Position numbers and translations under genes: made by a program. From Sciurus carolinensis (lineage: Eukaryota; Chordata; Mammalia; Rodentia; Sciuridae), in assembly GCF_902686445.1 (NCBI RefSeq), contig NC_062226.1:13922001-13986000 (forward strand): a DNA stretch of 64,000 bases. The letters are read 5' to 3'. The notes below the pieces were generated by a model. The model worked only from the letters and a program-made list of their open reading frames with translations, searched no databases and was not told where the DNA came from. The stretch's first letter is position 1; every line of letters begins with the position of its first letter. Below are positions 9,571 through 21,256 of this stretch, piece by piece.

Positions 9571-12500
9571 GCTATTGTCTAACACCTGAGCTTTTAGGGA
9601 ACACCTCATAGCTAGGCCATAGCAAGGGGATCGCAGTGGAATGGGATCCACTTGGACACAAGCATCTGGGACTATAAGGTAAAAGCTCCTCTCTGCTGCC
9701 ACCATCCTCCCTGGGGAGTTGCCTGTCCCCATGTACATCTTGTGGAGGTGAGGTGGGGTGGTGAGGACAGCCCCAAGGCCATCAGAGTGTTCAGTGTCCA
9801 GGCTAGCAGAGGCTCCATCCTCTCTGACGTGGAACTTGGTCAGTCGCCCACCATCTCTGGACTCTGCACTGTGGACTCGTGGGTGGTGGTAGATCCAGGC
9901 CTGCTGTACCGACCAGGTCAGAGTCTGGGCACTGACTGCTGAGCTGAGGGTCTTTGCTCAGGGAGCTTAGGATCTGGCCCTACCTGCCCCCACAGGACCA
10001 CTGGTCAACCTCCTCACAGCCCGTGACTGTGTTCCCTGGGTCAGGATGTGCAGACATGCATCATTTGAGACCATAGCCCGCAGTCTCAGCCTGGCATCTG
10101 GTCAGGATCGAATGTGTTGGAGTCCAACAGTCCAATTCTGGTCCTGGTTCTATGACTTAGTGTCCTTGGGCAAGTTATGTAACTTCTCTGTGCCTCAGTT
10201 TCTCCATCTGTAAAATGGTGGTAGTAACTTCCACCCTTACAAGAGTGTTGAGAAGTCGAAGCCAGGCAGTACACAGAATTGGCAGAAGCAGCTTGGCGTG
10301 CTTTCTAAATGGCATTTACCATTAGTTCTATGGTCACTAGTATCAGTTCAAGCCCTGGCCTCCAGCCCAGTAACAGCAGCCAGAAACCAAGGCCATAACA
10401 GCCCCCTTCCCAACAGCCTGGTCTGCCTCCAAATCCCTGACTGACCTCAGGCTGGTCCTTCCCCTTGCAGGGCCTTGGTTATCTGCCTAGAAGTAAGAGG
10501 GTAGGAACCACAACCTCTTTACCCCATGCCACAAGAAATGGCCCAGAGCCAGACATTCAGGAGACAATGACTAAGGGCTATTCCGCAGGCCAGCACCGTG
10601 CACCTCAGGGGTTGACTCTGCAAAGCTGTAATCTGCAACTGGCCAAGAGGGAGTAGACGCCCTGCCCCCAGGGTGGACACTGCCTAATGGTGAGTCGGAT
10701 GGGTAACATGCCAGGACTCCTTTTGAATTGCAATCAGGTGTTTTCAAAGCCTACGTGGCACTGGCACTCCTCCTTCTGCCCAAGGTCTCTTTGCAGGTCC
10801 ACAGGGTGCCCGGTCTAGGTTCCAATGGAGCAGGAATGCAGGCAGGTGTGGGAGGACCTGACAGACAGAGCTCCCTTGGGTTCCGGCTCCCCTCCTGCCT
10901 CCTGTCCTGCCTGGCTGCTGACAGGGGCTGGCCCTGTTCACTGACACTTGGGTTCAGCAAGTTTGTCTGTGGGCACCTGTGGAGACCATAAAGTGAACAC
11001 CCAGACTCTCAGACCTGAGGGACCTGTCAGAGAGTCTCTAACTCCATCCACCTACCCACTGTGCAGCTGGGCATAGAGAAAGTGCCCGAGGAGCCAGCGG
11101 GGAGCCAGCACCAGGCCCCAGGCTCAGTCAGTCCTCTCCCAAGTCTCGAAAGGCTCCTGCCTGACCCTCTGCCCCAGACAAACCCCCTCACCGCCCCGCC
11201 CCACAGGAGGACCAGAGCTGGGGGAGGGCTGAGCCTTGGACAGGCCATTTGCCAGAAGGGAAAGCCTGTTGGCTGCTGTCCCCAAGGCTTTCTAGCAGGA
11301 GGCAGAGGACCAAAAGTCTTCATGGGCTCTTGTAGGCCCTAAGGTTCTCCGACCTGTCCAGGGCACCGAAGGCCTGGCGACCAGGGGTGCAGCCATTCCT
11401 AGCCCCTGAAGGCAGATCAGCCTTGGCCGCAGCTGAACCACAGCTCCTGTGTCAGGTGTCTCTGTGACCCTTTTACACAGAGCTCCAAGGCTTCCTGGCC
11501 CTTCACATCTGCGAAGTCCTTTGATCTTCACAATGGCCCTGTTTGCTGTTTTGCAGGGAGGCGAACCGAAGCTCAGAGGGGGCACAGGGAATGTGGCATG
11601 GTGCACTGGCTGGGCTGTCAACCCACTAGGAACCTCTGGAAGCTTCTCCTCACTCTGGGCCTCAGTTTTCCCATCTGTAAAATGAGGCAGCTGAACCCTA
11701 TGGTCCCTGGTCACCCTCCTAGAACCGAGGTCTTCTGCACAGGGTAGCAGCACCCCCAACCTGCCCCTAGACATCCTTTAGAGATAAATAGGTAGCTACA
11801 CACTGGTGGTTTAGAGCAGATGAACCCGGGCAGGCAGCCTCTCCCCCAGAGCCTCCAGGAGGAGCACAGCCCTGCAGGCATCTTGACTTGGGCCACATAA
11901 GTCTCATGTCTGATTTCTGACCTCTGGAACTCTGAGAATAGACTTGTAGTTTTAAGTTTGTGGTCACGTTCCATCAGCCACAGAATACCGATGCAGCACG
12001 TGAACTCTGGCTATGCCAAATAGAGATGGCATAAATCTAAAACACATAAAAGATTTGGAGGACTCCATATAAAAAGAATTTAATTTATTGCTTATTTTTT
12101 GATATTGATGACATGCTGAAATGATAAAAATTTGGAGAGATTAAATGTATTATTGACATCAACTTCACCTGTTGTTTTTTTTTTTTAACTTGCCTTCTAG
12201 AAAACGTAGAATTACATCTGTAGCTGCTGAACTGCACTAAAGGGCTTTCTCATTGCCTCAGCCAGAAGGAACAGTGTTCTGCAGCCAGGTCTGTTGGAGC
12301 AGGGGATGGGGACTTCTCTAGGAAAGGAATCACCAGGTCCCTATGCCCACTGCAGGTGAGAAGTCCTGGTCCCTACCCTTTCTCCTCCACTCCCATCTGC
12401 ATCTGAACCAGCCCATGTCCCTGCAAGACGTGACAGTTATTTTTAGTGCTCACAGCCTCAGCACAGCTGGTTCTGAAGCTCATTGGGTGTGTGCCAGCTC

Positions 12501-12810
12501 TGGGATTTCCATCTCCCTGCCAATGGGGGTCTTGGGAAAACCTGATTTCATGGTTCCAGAGTCTTTCAGGGCCTGTGAGCAAGCTCCCAACACCCCTGGC
12601 AGGTATAAAAGATACAACCCACATGTTTTCAGATGATGGAATCAAAGCAGAGAGGTCTGTGCAAGCCAGGAGGTGGCCAAGCTAGGCATTCTAGACTGAG
12701 GCTTCCCAGCGGCTGGAGCTGTGGGTGCTGCCCACTTAACTCTGGGTGATAACCAGGTCTCGTGTAGGCTTTCTATGGGGGTGTTCTATGCCTTGGAAGG
12801 TATTCTGCAC
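9571..12810. other. Intergenic, mostly unassigned
   Basis: No gene was recognised. It holds a MIR relic at about 10110-10290 and MIR-like core fragments near 11560-11690. An AT-rich stretch lies at 12020-12190. Confidence 0.45.
10110..10290 (+). repeat. MIR SINE relic
   Basis: Contains the MIR core in forward orientation: CTTGGGCAAGTTATGTAAC, then CTCTGTGCCTCAGTTTCTCC and ATCTGTAAAATGGTGG. Confidence 0.8.
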
Positions 12811-12811
12811 G

Positions 12812-12888
12812 AGCATGATGCTGGATTAAGCCCGGGGCCTCGCACCTGCTAAGCATGCGCTCTACCACTGAGCCACACCCCTGCCCTA
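12812..12888 (-). mobile_element. ID SINE (tRNA-derived)
   Basis: The reverse complement carries the ID head with GTGGCTCAGTGGTAGAGCGC and a B-box-like segment. It has no poly(A) tail left, so it is an old copy. Confidence 0.7.
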
Positions 12889-13199
12889 GGAAAGCATTCT
12901 AAGCAAGACACGAGCAAGCAGTTGATTTGGTGGGTAGGTAGATGAAACAGCTTCAGATCGTACAACCCAACATCTCCAATTAAAGTGGGTCAGAATAATA
13001 ATAAAGGATCCATACAAACATAATAACATAAAAACCAGGATTGCTTGGTTGTGGATCAGAACATGAGCTCTGGCACTGGGAATATCTATGGTCTCAGCCC
13101 TGCCTCATCTTTCAGGGCCAAATGATTTCATCACCCAAAGAAACCCTGTACCCTTACCAGAACCCACACATCCAGCCCAGCCCCAGCCCTAGGCCACCA

Positions 13200-13612
13200 C
13201 CAAGCTATTGTCTGGTTCTACAGATTTGCCTATTCTGCACATTCTTTCACTTTTCATGATGTTCTCAAGGTTCGTCCATGCTGTAGTGTGTACCTGTACA
13301 CGACTCCTTTTTATTGCTGAATAAAATCCCTTGAGGGGACAGACCACATTTACCCTTTCATTCATATATTCTTTATTGAGTCATTTTAGCCATTCATGGA
13401 CATACGGGTGCTTCCATCTTTTGTGTGATATGAATAATGCTACTATGAATATTAGTGTTCAAGTTCAAGAGCACGCCTACGTCTTCAGTTCTCTTGAGCA
13501 CGTACCTGGGAACAGAATTGTTGGTTAGCTGGAAACTCCATGTTGACCCTTCAAGGAGCTGCCAGACTGCTTTCCAAGGCAGGGGCACCATTTCCTATTG
13601 CCACCACCAGTA
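13200..13612 (-). mobile_element. L1 3'-region relic
   Basis: Shows the reverse-strand landmarks of mammalian L1 3' ends in order: TTCGTCCATGCTGTAGTGTG, TTTTTATTGCTGAATAAAA, CATTCATGGACATACGGGTG, AATAATGCTACTATGAATAT, and the closing TTTCCAAGGCAGGGGCACCA block. It is old and diverged. Confidence 0.75.
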
Positions 13613-13714
13613 GCCTGTGTTTGAAATTCAGTGCTACCCACTGGGTTTAAGTCCTCTCTTTCTCTCCTCTCTCTCTCTATCCCTCCCTCCCTCTGGCAAG
13701 AGAAGGAGCTGTAA

Positions 13715-13895
13715 ACTAGGCATGGTGGTGCATGCCTATAATCCCAGCAACTTGGGAGAGTAGGCAGGAGGATCACAAGTCCAAGGCCAGCCTCAGCAAT
13801 TTAGTGAGACCCTATCTCAAAATAAAAATAAATAAATAAATAAAGGACCGGGATTGAAGCTCAGTGGTAAAGTTCCCTGGTTTCAATCCCCAATA

Positions 13896-13896
<1 letters not shown>
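13715..13896 (+). mobile_element. B1-dID-type SINE (squirrel-lineage composite)
   Basis: A 7SL/B1-like head (CATGGTGGTGCATGCCTATA, ATCCCAGCAACTTGGGAG) is followed by an A-rich linker (AATAAATAAATAAATAAA) and an ID-like tail (AAGCTCAGTGGTAAAGTTCC ... TTTCAATCCCCAATACC). It ends in the CA microsatellite that grew from its tail. Confidence 0.9.

Positions 13897-13926
<30 letters not shown>
13897..13926. repeat. (CA)n microsatellite
   Basis: Fifteen uninterrupted CA units at the 3' end of the preceding SINE. Confidence 0.97.
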
Positions 13927-13929
<3 letters not shown>

Positions 13930-14237
13930 GGAGTTGTACGACAGGACACAAAAAAAATGCTGATGTGAAACACGCCTCCTGTTCCTTAAAAGGAGGGAGA
14001 TCAACATTCAGTTCATGTTTAAGGGACAAATACTTTCAGAGAGGTCCATGTTTGTAGAGTGGGATCACAGCTGTGGCCCCTTATAGGGTTGCCATAGGAT
14101 TAGATGAATTAATCCACATAAAACCTTGCCTGACTCAGTGAACACTTGCCGGATCTTAGCCGCTACTGCTGTGTCATTGGACCCTCCCACGCACCCGGTG
14201 CCTGCAACAGTAGACATCAAATAAAGGTTTGCCTATT

Positions 14238-14312
14238 TTGGTGCTGGGGACTGAACCCAGGGCCTCCCACATGCTGAACACCCTACCCTAGCTACACCAC
14301 CAGTCCTCAGTA
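14238..14312 (-). mobile_element. ID-like SINE relic
   Basis: GGTGCTGGGGACTGAACCCA followed by GGGCCTCCCACATGCTGAAC is the reverse complement of an ID B box and middle. Confidence 0.6.
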
Positions 14313-14659
14313 AAGTTAATGACTGATGGGACAATCAGCGAGCAGCCTGCCAGACTGGCAACCACAGCCCTATTTTTAAAACCTGGAAAGTGATACCCAG
14401 AGAGCTGAGGGGACATGCTCAAGACTAAGCTGTCACATCAGGAAGTTGTGAAAGAAACCCAGGTTCCCAATTTCAAAGTGTACCTTGCCCTGCCCAGGGT
14501 ACATCTGGCTTGCTCCATACTAACTTGTCCCTCAAGATGGTAACACCCACCCCTGGGCCAAACCTCAGCTGGGATCCAGGTCCCCTCCTTGGCTCTGGCT
14601 GGCTGCCTCAGTCCCTTGCGCATCACGCTGGTGTGAGGAAATAGAACCTTCATCCATAC

Positions 14660-15015
14660 CATGGTTAATTTTATGTGTCAACTTGGTTAAATTTTGTCCC
14701 CAATATATTCAATCCAATGATCACCTAGGTGTTGCTATGAAGGTATTTTGTAGATGTAATTAACGTTTATAATTAGTCGACTTTCAGTAAAGGAGATTCC
14801 AGGTTGGTCTGGATGGGCCTGATTTAGTTAGTTGACAGGCATTATGAATGGAACCCAGGTTTCCCTAGAGAAGAAAGTCCCTCGTGGACAGTGCATCAGC
14901 ACCTGCCTGAGAGTCCCCCTTTCCCTGCCTATGCTTGCCCTGGGGGTGTCACACTGGTTGGCCAGGCCCCTCCATCACATGAGTCAATTCCTTACAATAA
15001 ATCAATGCAACAGAC
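14660..15015 (+). mobile_element. MLT2-like (ERVL) solo LTR relic
   Basis: Begins ATGGTTAATTTTATGTGTCA, the typical MLT2 start. It ends with GAGTCAATTCCTTACAATAA, which is the LTR's own poly(A) region. Confidence 0.75.
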
Positions 15016-15439
15016 AGTCTGCAAGACTCGTTTTCAGTTTCAAACAAGGTCCTGTTTTCTAAATGTTAGTTTGTTTTTAAATGGAGAAAATAGAGAATAA
15101 TTTAAAAATAAGGTAAAACAAGGTGCATTTTATGGCAAGTAAATTGTACTTCAACAAAGTCATTCAAATAATTACATATTAGAGTGCCATTGTAGCTATC
15201 ACATAAAAATAACATGGAAATCACAGACTCCTCTCTAAGGCCACTGTGCTCCCTTAAACTTGAAGCTCAATGCCCTCTAAGAGGGTAGCAGGGAGTTTAC
15301 TGGAGGTTTCTATGCTTCATTTCTTTAAGGGAACAGTTCCTTGCTTTGTGAGTCTTAGAGACTCCGGGATTCCAGGGAGGAAATCACCCAGGAGGCCAGG
15401 GTAGATTCCAGCTGGGGCAGGGTCCCCCCTCTCTGGGGC

Positions 15440-15545
15440 TTGCACAGAAGGAGCCCTGGACCTGGAATCCTTTGACCTGGCTTCGGATCCTGACCTTGTA
15501 TCTTTGTGACCTTGGGCAAGTCACACCTTCAGCTCTGAGCCCCAC
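15440..15545 (+). repeat. MIR-like relic
   Basis: Carries CTTTGTGACCTTGGGCAAGT and neighbouring MIR core bases. Confidence 0.5.
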
Positions 15546-15599
15546 TCTCATCTTGGGCAAGGCTGGAGAGAGAAGTTCCCACGCAGCAGGGCGTTCAGG

Positions 15600-16210
15600 C
15601 AGACGATTACACATGCAAGGGAAGTCCTCGCCTCGGGGAGCCCGCGGGAGTGCTGACGGAGGCTGGGCCTCCGCGGTGTGCCCGGTGTGTTCAAGGGAAG
15701 AATCTCACTAACTCCTTCCCGGCAACGCGTCACTCAGCATCACTCACCAGGTCCTCCCGGTGCCTCCCACGTGCCCCGCGTGCCCCCTGGAGCGCTCCGG
15801 CTGGCGAGAAGGCGGACTGGAGTGAACGCTCAGAGCGCGCCTTCCCACAGCCAGGCCGCGCCTGGGGCTAAGGGAGTGGGCTGGTTGACAGTCATCCCGC
15901 CCTTATGTCCCCCGGGTCGGGTCCTTGCTGCACGCAGCAGTCAGGCATCCGATCTGCGCTTGCATTTCAAACGCTGCTTCTGCCCTCGCAGGCGCCTGTT
16001 CTGGATCGCGCCAGCCGCTGCAGGCACCAGCACCCCGCGCCGCGCGTCGGATCAGGGGTCCCGCCGGGGCTCCGCGCGCCCAGCCGGACCACAGGGGCCC
16101 CCGCGGCTCCGCCAGCGAGCCGAGGGCGTCGGGAAGCGCCTACCCTGCGCGCCGGCCCTCAGTAGCTCCTCCACCATTCCTCCCGGGACTGGGAAGTGAC
16201 CTGGAGAGAA
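15600..16210. promoter_or_regulatory. Second GC- and CpG-rich block, possible upstream promoter
   Basis: About 600 bp dense in CpG, especially 16010-16150 with CCCCGCGCCGCGCGTCGG and GGCTCCGCGCGCCCAGC, set in otherwise CpG-poor intergenic DNA 13 kb upstream of the main PHF19 CpG island. As I recall, human PHF19 has transcripts starting far upstream of its main promoter, so this could be an alternative first exon. No transcript evidence is available from sequence alone. The 173-codon frame inside it looks like a by-product of GC content. Confidence 0.45.
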
Positions 16211-16587
16211 GGAGCCAGGTCTCCCCTGGGTGGGGATGGAGACTAGATCCCACTGCCATGTTGAAGAAAAGTAATGGAAACATTTAAGCCTCCGTTGCAG
16301 GCAGAATAAAACCCCTAAGGTTGGCATTCAGGGCCCCACGCTAACTTGCAGTTCTGGCCTCCCTAACCTTTGTCCTACCTCTGCCCTTATCTTGGGATCT
16401 GTGTTACAGGACCGCATCAGATGGTAATTGATCCTCAACAGTTAGTTTGAGGAGTGACCGGAAGCAGTTGCCCCTAGCGCCAACCATGTGCCAGGCAGGA
16501 TTCGCGCTCACCTCACTTCCGGTTAGGGACGCCCCCTGCCACAATACTGGCAACCCCAGACTCGGGCTGAAGTCCACTGAGTGCTCA

Positions 16588-16754
16588 GTGGTTCCCTAAC
16601 TGGCTGTGCATCTGATCACCCAAGCACAAAGCTCTGGGTCTTCCGCCAGTCGTTTGAGTCACAGCCCTGGAGGGGATAGAAATTTTGCATTTATGACAGT
16701 CTTCCAGTTGCTGCTGATGCTTTTGGTCTGGGATCATCCTTTGAGAACCTCTGC
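16588..16754. mobile_element. MER5-like DNA transposon relic
   Basis: Inverted ends CAGTGGTTCCCTAACTGG and TTTGAGAACCTCTG enclose a diverged interior. Confidence 0.65.
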
Positions 16755-17312
16755 CCTGTACAATACAGCGCCCTACACAGTACTCTTCTGAATATATTTT
16801 TGGCATTTAGACAGACCCTCAATTCACCCAGACCACTATCCATGCAAAGCTCTCTGGTGAGTCGCCTTTCCTTTAAGGATAGTAGAGGGTTGCCTTCCTC
16901 CCTGTCCAGATGGTATCCTCCCCTCAGAGTGCTCTAGCCCCTCCCCCAAGAAAAAAGGATAGCTCATTGCTCCAGAAATATTCTGGGTCAAATTATAGGA
17001 AAATAGGTTTTATTCACAACCAGCTTTGAAGGAAGACAGAAGAAACTTGTATGTTTCCGAGGTTCTCTCTCTGAAATTCCTGAAGTTGAGCAGAACTTTT
17101 AAGAAGGCAGTAAGGGAATCAAGAGTCAGGTGATATACATATGTAGACAGGTCTGAGGTTGCTCCCAGCTCTGGTGCCTGTCAGGGTAGGGGGTGGCAGC
17201 CCCTTTAGCTTCTTCTCTCAGCAGAAGGAAGTTTCTAATTTGAAAGGGGAGCTTCTAAATTGTCTGTGTCAAAAGGAGTGACCCTCAGACACTGCACTTA
17301 ATCATTTCTGAC
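16755..17312. other. Intergenic, no recognised feature
   Basis: No gene or repeat family recognised. Confidence 0.4.
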
Positions 17313-17417
17313 TGTTCCTCCTCTGCACCATGTGGCACACACTTTCTGACATATGCATTTCTTACCGTTCCTCCTCTGAACCATGTGGCATATGTCTTTC
17401 TGACATATGCATGCCTC
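17313..17417. repeat. Tandem duplication, 2 copies of about 54 bp
   Basis: Both copies contain GTTCCTCCTCTGNACCATG, TGGCAYA and CTTTCTGACATATGCAT, offset by 54 bases, with few differences. It looks like a local duplication. Confidence 0.85.
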
Positions 17418-17489
17418 TCTTGAGCCAGGCCAAACAACTGTTCAAGATGATTTGCCCACTTCAAGGCTGGGGAAGGGACAGGGAAGCTT

Positions 17490-17491
<2 letters not shown>

Positions 17492-17529
<38 letters not shown>
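17492..17529. repeat. A38 homopolymer
   Basis: 38 uninterrupted A residues with no recognised SINE body directly upstream. It may be the tail of an unrecognised retrocopy, and its assembled length may be unreliable. Confidence 0.95.
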
Positions 17530-17533
<4 letters not shown>

Positions 17534-17859
17534 CCAGAGGTGTCCAGAAAAAGGGTGTGGACAGTAAGGGCTAGCAAGTTGAGTGATGGGTCAGGCAAGA
17601 AGAATCTTCAGCACCGGAGCTTGCTGGGAGGAGAGTGATGAGACAGTGACACTGTGCCAGCCACCTCCCGTCACTGCCCTCCCCAGGGGAGCCCTGGGTG
17701 TGGGAAGCAGAGACCTGGACCAAGAACCTGGAACCCAGGCTTCCTTGCAGGCTCCTGCCAGTTCGAGCAGAGGGAGAGTGTCCTCACACTGGGGCACACC
17801 TCACTTATTAGGTTATTAAATGGTGACATTCATGTACCAAGGTGTACTTGTATTAAAAT

Positions 17860-18005
17860 TGCCACAGCTGCCACTTATTAAATGCCTATTACAAGCGGAT
17901 ATAGAATCTCTTCCAAACCTCCCAACAACGTCCATAAAGTGGGTACTGAGATCACCTCCATTATATGGATGAGGAAACTGAGGCTAAGACAGGTTGAACA
18001 ATGTG
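17860..18005 (-). repeat. MIR-like relic
   Basis: TATATGGATGAGGAAACTGA followed by GGCTAAGACAGG is the reverse-oriented MIR core, and CCTATTACAAG precedes it. Confidence 0.6.
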
Positions 18006-18173
18006 ACTGGGGTCCTAGTCTCTAGGAAAGGGCAGGGCTATTATCTCCCTGTCTCTAAACTGCCAGGGAAAGCCACCATCATCCTGCCCCTCATTTCCTG
18101 AACACCTGCTCTGTGCAAAGTTCTGGGTGGGACCGCAAAATGAATCATTCAAGTAGTCACTTACTCAATCATC

Positions 18174-18700
18174 TTTTTTTTTTTTTTTGAGCACTTACTA
18201 TTTTTAAGGGTTTATTTATTTATAGCATGACTTATTCCAGAAAGCACTTAACTTCTTTAGTTGATCTTCAAGAGAATAACATTTTACAGGAGTGGCCATT
18301 TGACAAGAGACAAATGGAAAACAGAAGTTGGAAAGATCAAAAGAACCCAGGATTGGGGCAGGTACGCAGAGTGCAGACCTCGCGGTCCTACATGTTGTAG
18401 GGACAGGTCACAAATTGCTCATTGAGCAGCCGAAACTTGATCCCATACAGTTGACAGTGTGCATAAACCACTGATATACCAGTTGCTGAGGCAAAATAAA
18501 ACTCTCAGAGGCCCCGAGACCAGAGAGGTCTTTTTCTAGTGAGTTGGCATGAAGAGAACACTGTTGAGTGTAAGAAGCAATGTCCCAAAACAGCTTTCTA
18601 ATTGCACGTACAGCACAAGTCTCAGGGGCTATTTCCTGAACCCCCCTCCAGGCTGGCCCGCATCCCAAAGAGGAAGGCTGCACTGAGAAGCTATCTGCCC
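18174..18700 (-). pseudogene. Processed pseudogene (retrocopy) of an unidentified mRNA
   Basis: On the - strand there is a 15-base A tail (T15 at 18174-18188), with AATAAATAAA (near 18215) just upstream of it. Before that comes about 160 bp of 3'-UTR-like sequence, then a stop (TAG at about 18395) closing a protein-like frame that ends LLNEQFVTCPYNM. Further upstream a second frame (starting about 18640) reads AVRAIRKLFWDI, so at least one frameshift separates the two. The tail, signal and UTR without introns mark a retrotransposed mRNA. I do not recognise the parent gene, and the 5' limit is approximate. Confidence 0.6.
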
Positions 18701-21069
18701 CGCCTGAAGCAAGCCGCTCTTGCAGCCTGTGCCACGGGTCTGTTCAGGCAGCCTAGCACTTGTAGCACATGCTAAGGCTCAACGCAGTCTGCAGGTGAGC
18801 TTTGTTTGGCCTGACCTTTTTATTTAAATGATCTGCACTAGTTGTTAACTTGAAGCAGTTTTCTTCTTCTTCTTCTTCTTCTTCTTTTTCGCGTATGCTA
18901 GGTGAGTGCTCTCCAAGAGGAACCACCGCTTCAGCTTCTTCTTCTTCTTAAACAAACAAAAATAGACATTTTTGTCAGTCCCTAAAAAAAATTTAAAAAA
19001 ATAGGATATGACAACAGGGGGATCCAAATTCTCAAAGAACTAGAATTAGCTAGAGCAGGCCACTTCCTCCCTCCGTAGCTCCCTGAAGGAGCCTTGCTTT
19101 CACGGTCCCTACCTGGCCCTGCAAGTCTTGAGTTGCCAGAGTGCATTAGAATCACCATTTCAGGGTCCCAGGTCTGCTCCTTGGATTGGGGAGTATAGGG
19201 AGGTGGCAGTGGCATACAGGTGACTGATGCAGATGGTCTCTCCTAAAGGGCACGGAGGGCTAGGTGGGGCTCGCACACAATTATACGACCACCACTGATC
19301 CAGACAAACAGATGCATAGTTTTCTTGCTGCACAACTTTTGGCAAATACGTGGGGTTGGGAGTTCAGTGTTGCAGTCCCGGACGGTGCGTGCCCGGAGTG
19401 CAGCACCGGTAAGTGGCTGGGGCAGTGCTGAGTCCCATGCTGTAAATCAGTGCCCTCCACCCAGCTGCACAGGAGAACCACTCCGGGGAGTCTCAGACCC
19501 CCTGCCGAAGCCACTGGCCGGCCCAGTTAAACGGAGTCTGCGAGTTGGAGAGAATGGACTGCGCGCTCTACCTGGCAACAGATGATCGTGCACAACCGAA
19601 TGTGAGGAGCAGGGCTTAAAACAGCACCCTTTGCAGGCCCAGGTCTGGTTTTGACTGTGGATGAGCAAGAGATGAGCAGAACTCCCAAGGGAGGGGAGAA
19701 GGGGGGCAGGTGAGCAGCGGGACTATTACATGATGAGTGGGAGCATGGGGACTCTGGGGGCCCCAAGCAGGGACACCTAACCCAGCCTGCCGGACTCTGA
19801 CCCCCCACCCCCAGGAGAGGTTTGGGCTGAGTTTAGGAATGATACCACCCAGCCACGTAAAGAAGGGAACAAATCCCAGCCAAGGCGAGAATACAGTCCA
19901 AGGCTCTGAGGCCCAGAAAGAGGGGCCGGGGAGTTAGAGGTTGTCAGGCTCAGCTGGGTCAAGGGGTGGGGGTGGGGAGTATGAGAAGAGGTCACAGAGG
20001 CAGGAAGGGGCCCTATGATAAGGGTGTTTAATATACCAAGCTAAGGAGACTGAACTTGACCTTGAAGCTCAGAAGATACCCCCCCTTCCCCCAGGGCTTT
20101 AAACTAAGGAGCTACACGGATAAACAAACCCCTGAAGGGCAGGGGTCACCCAAGAGGGCTTCCTGAAGGGGGTCAGGCTTGAGGTAACCCAGGGAGAGGA
20201 TGAGGAAAATGGGGGTTCTGATCAGCCGCTTCAGTTAAAGCTGCGGAAACCCTTCCCTCCCCCATGCCCTTTGAAACAGTTTGAATCACAGGCTGCCTGC
20301 CTTAAAGATGTGTTTGTCTGTTATTTGAAAACTGCGGTTTCTCTTTAACAGATTCTGGGCCCCATCCTTCGACTAGGAACCAGGAAGGAATGAAGGCTGC
20401 ACTTTCCTGCCCAGAGCTAATTACTGAGACGCAGCGGCCTCTGGGGTCTGGCGTCACCGTCCCTTCCTCCAACAGTTCCTAATCTCTGACTGGTCAAAGT
20501 TTTCAGTACATTTTTACGGGCCTCTCCAAAGCCAGCTGGAAGCCCTTTTTCCATAAACTCTCCCTGAGACAAGTAGCCAGGTTTCACATATTAAAATGAA
20601 AATGTCAAAAGAGTTGCTAAGAAGGGGGAACAAAAAAGCTCACTGTGAGGCCTCAGCTCACGGAGCTGGGATCGGGGTCCAGCAGCAACTGCCCATCTGG
20701 TTGGGTGTTCTCTCCTTTCTTTCTTCCTTCTTTGTTCTGTTTGATGGTCAAGTTAAGCCCGTGATAATAATCATTTGTTTATTGATTCACTCAGAAAACA
20801 CTTCCTGGACATTTCCTGGATGCCAGTCTTAAACTGGGTACCAAGAAGAGAAGCTATCTCAGGCATGACTGCCCCTCCCGATGGCCCTCCAGGCTGAAAA
20901 CACTTGATCATTTCCAGTGTTTTCAGAGGTAATATTTCCAGCTGCATGTGAGATTATTGCCTCATTCTTCAGAGGAGGAAATTGAAGCCCTTAGAGATTA
21001 GATATCTTGCCCAGAATCACAATGCTAGTCAGTAGTAGAACCTGACCTTGGGCCATCCAACTCCATATC
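18701..21069. other. Intergenic, no gene recognised
   Basis: Contains two TTC/GAA runs (18860-18885 and 18934-18950) and a possible MER5-like fragment near 19130-19170. The stretch 20240-20580 has no repeat signature and could be conserved non-coding DNA. Nothing coding is supported. Confidence 0.4.
18860..18950. repeat. Two short (TTC)n runs
   Basis: CTT/TTC repeats at 18860-18885 and 18934-18950 flank 48 bp of unique sequence. On the - strand they read as lysine runs, which is a translation artefact. Confidence 0.85.
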
Positions 21070-21256
21070 CAAATCCAGGGGTGCTCTACCTCTGAGCCAC
21101 ATCCCAGCCCTGTTTATTTTTTATTTGGGGACAGGGTCTTGCTGAGTTGCTTAGGGCCTTACTAAATTGCTGAGGCCAGCCTTGAACTTGTGATCCTCTG
21201 GCCTCAGCCTCCTCAGTTGCTGGGATTACAGGCATGTGCCATCATGTGCCTGGCCT
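21070..21256 (-). mobile_element. B1-dID-type SINE
   Basis: Reverse orientation: GTGCTCTACCTCTGAGCCAC (ID part), ACAGGGTCTTGCTGAGTTGC, GCTGGGATTACAGGCATGTG (7SL/B1-like part). Confidence 0.9.

Noticed and set aside
15678..16199. 173-codon open frame (+) in the second CpG-rich block
   Set aside because: Frame length is explained by high GC. No family resemblance; the block itself is kept as a possible promoter.
18845..19027. Lysine-rich short frame (-)
   Set aside because: The lysine runs are translations of the (GAA)n microsatellites at 18860-18950.
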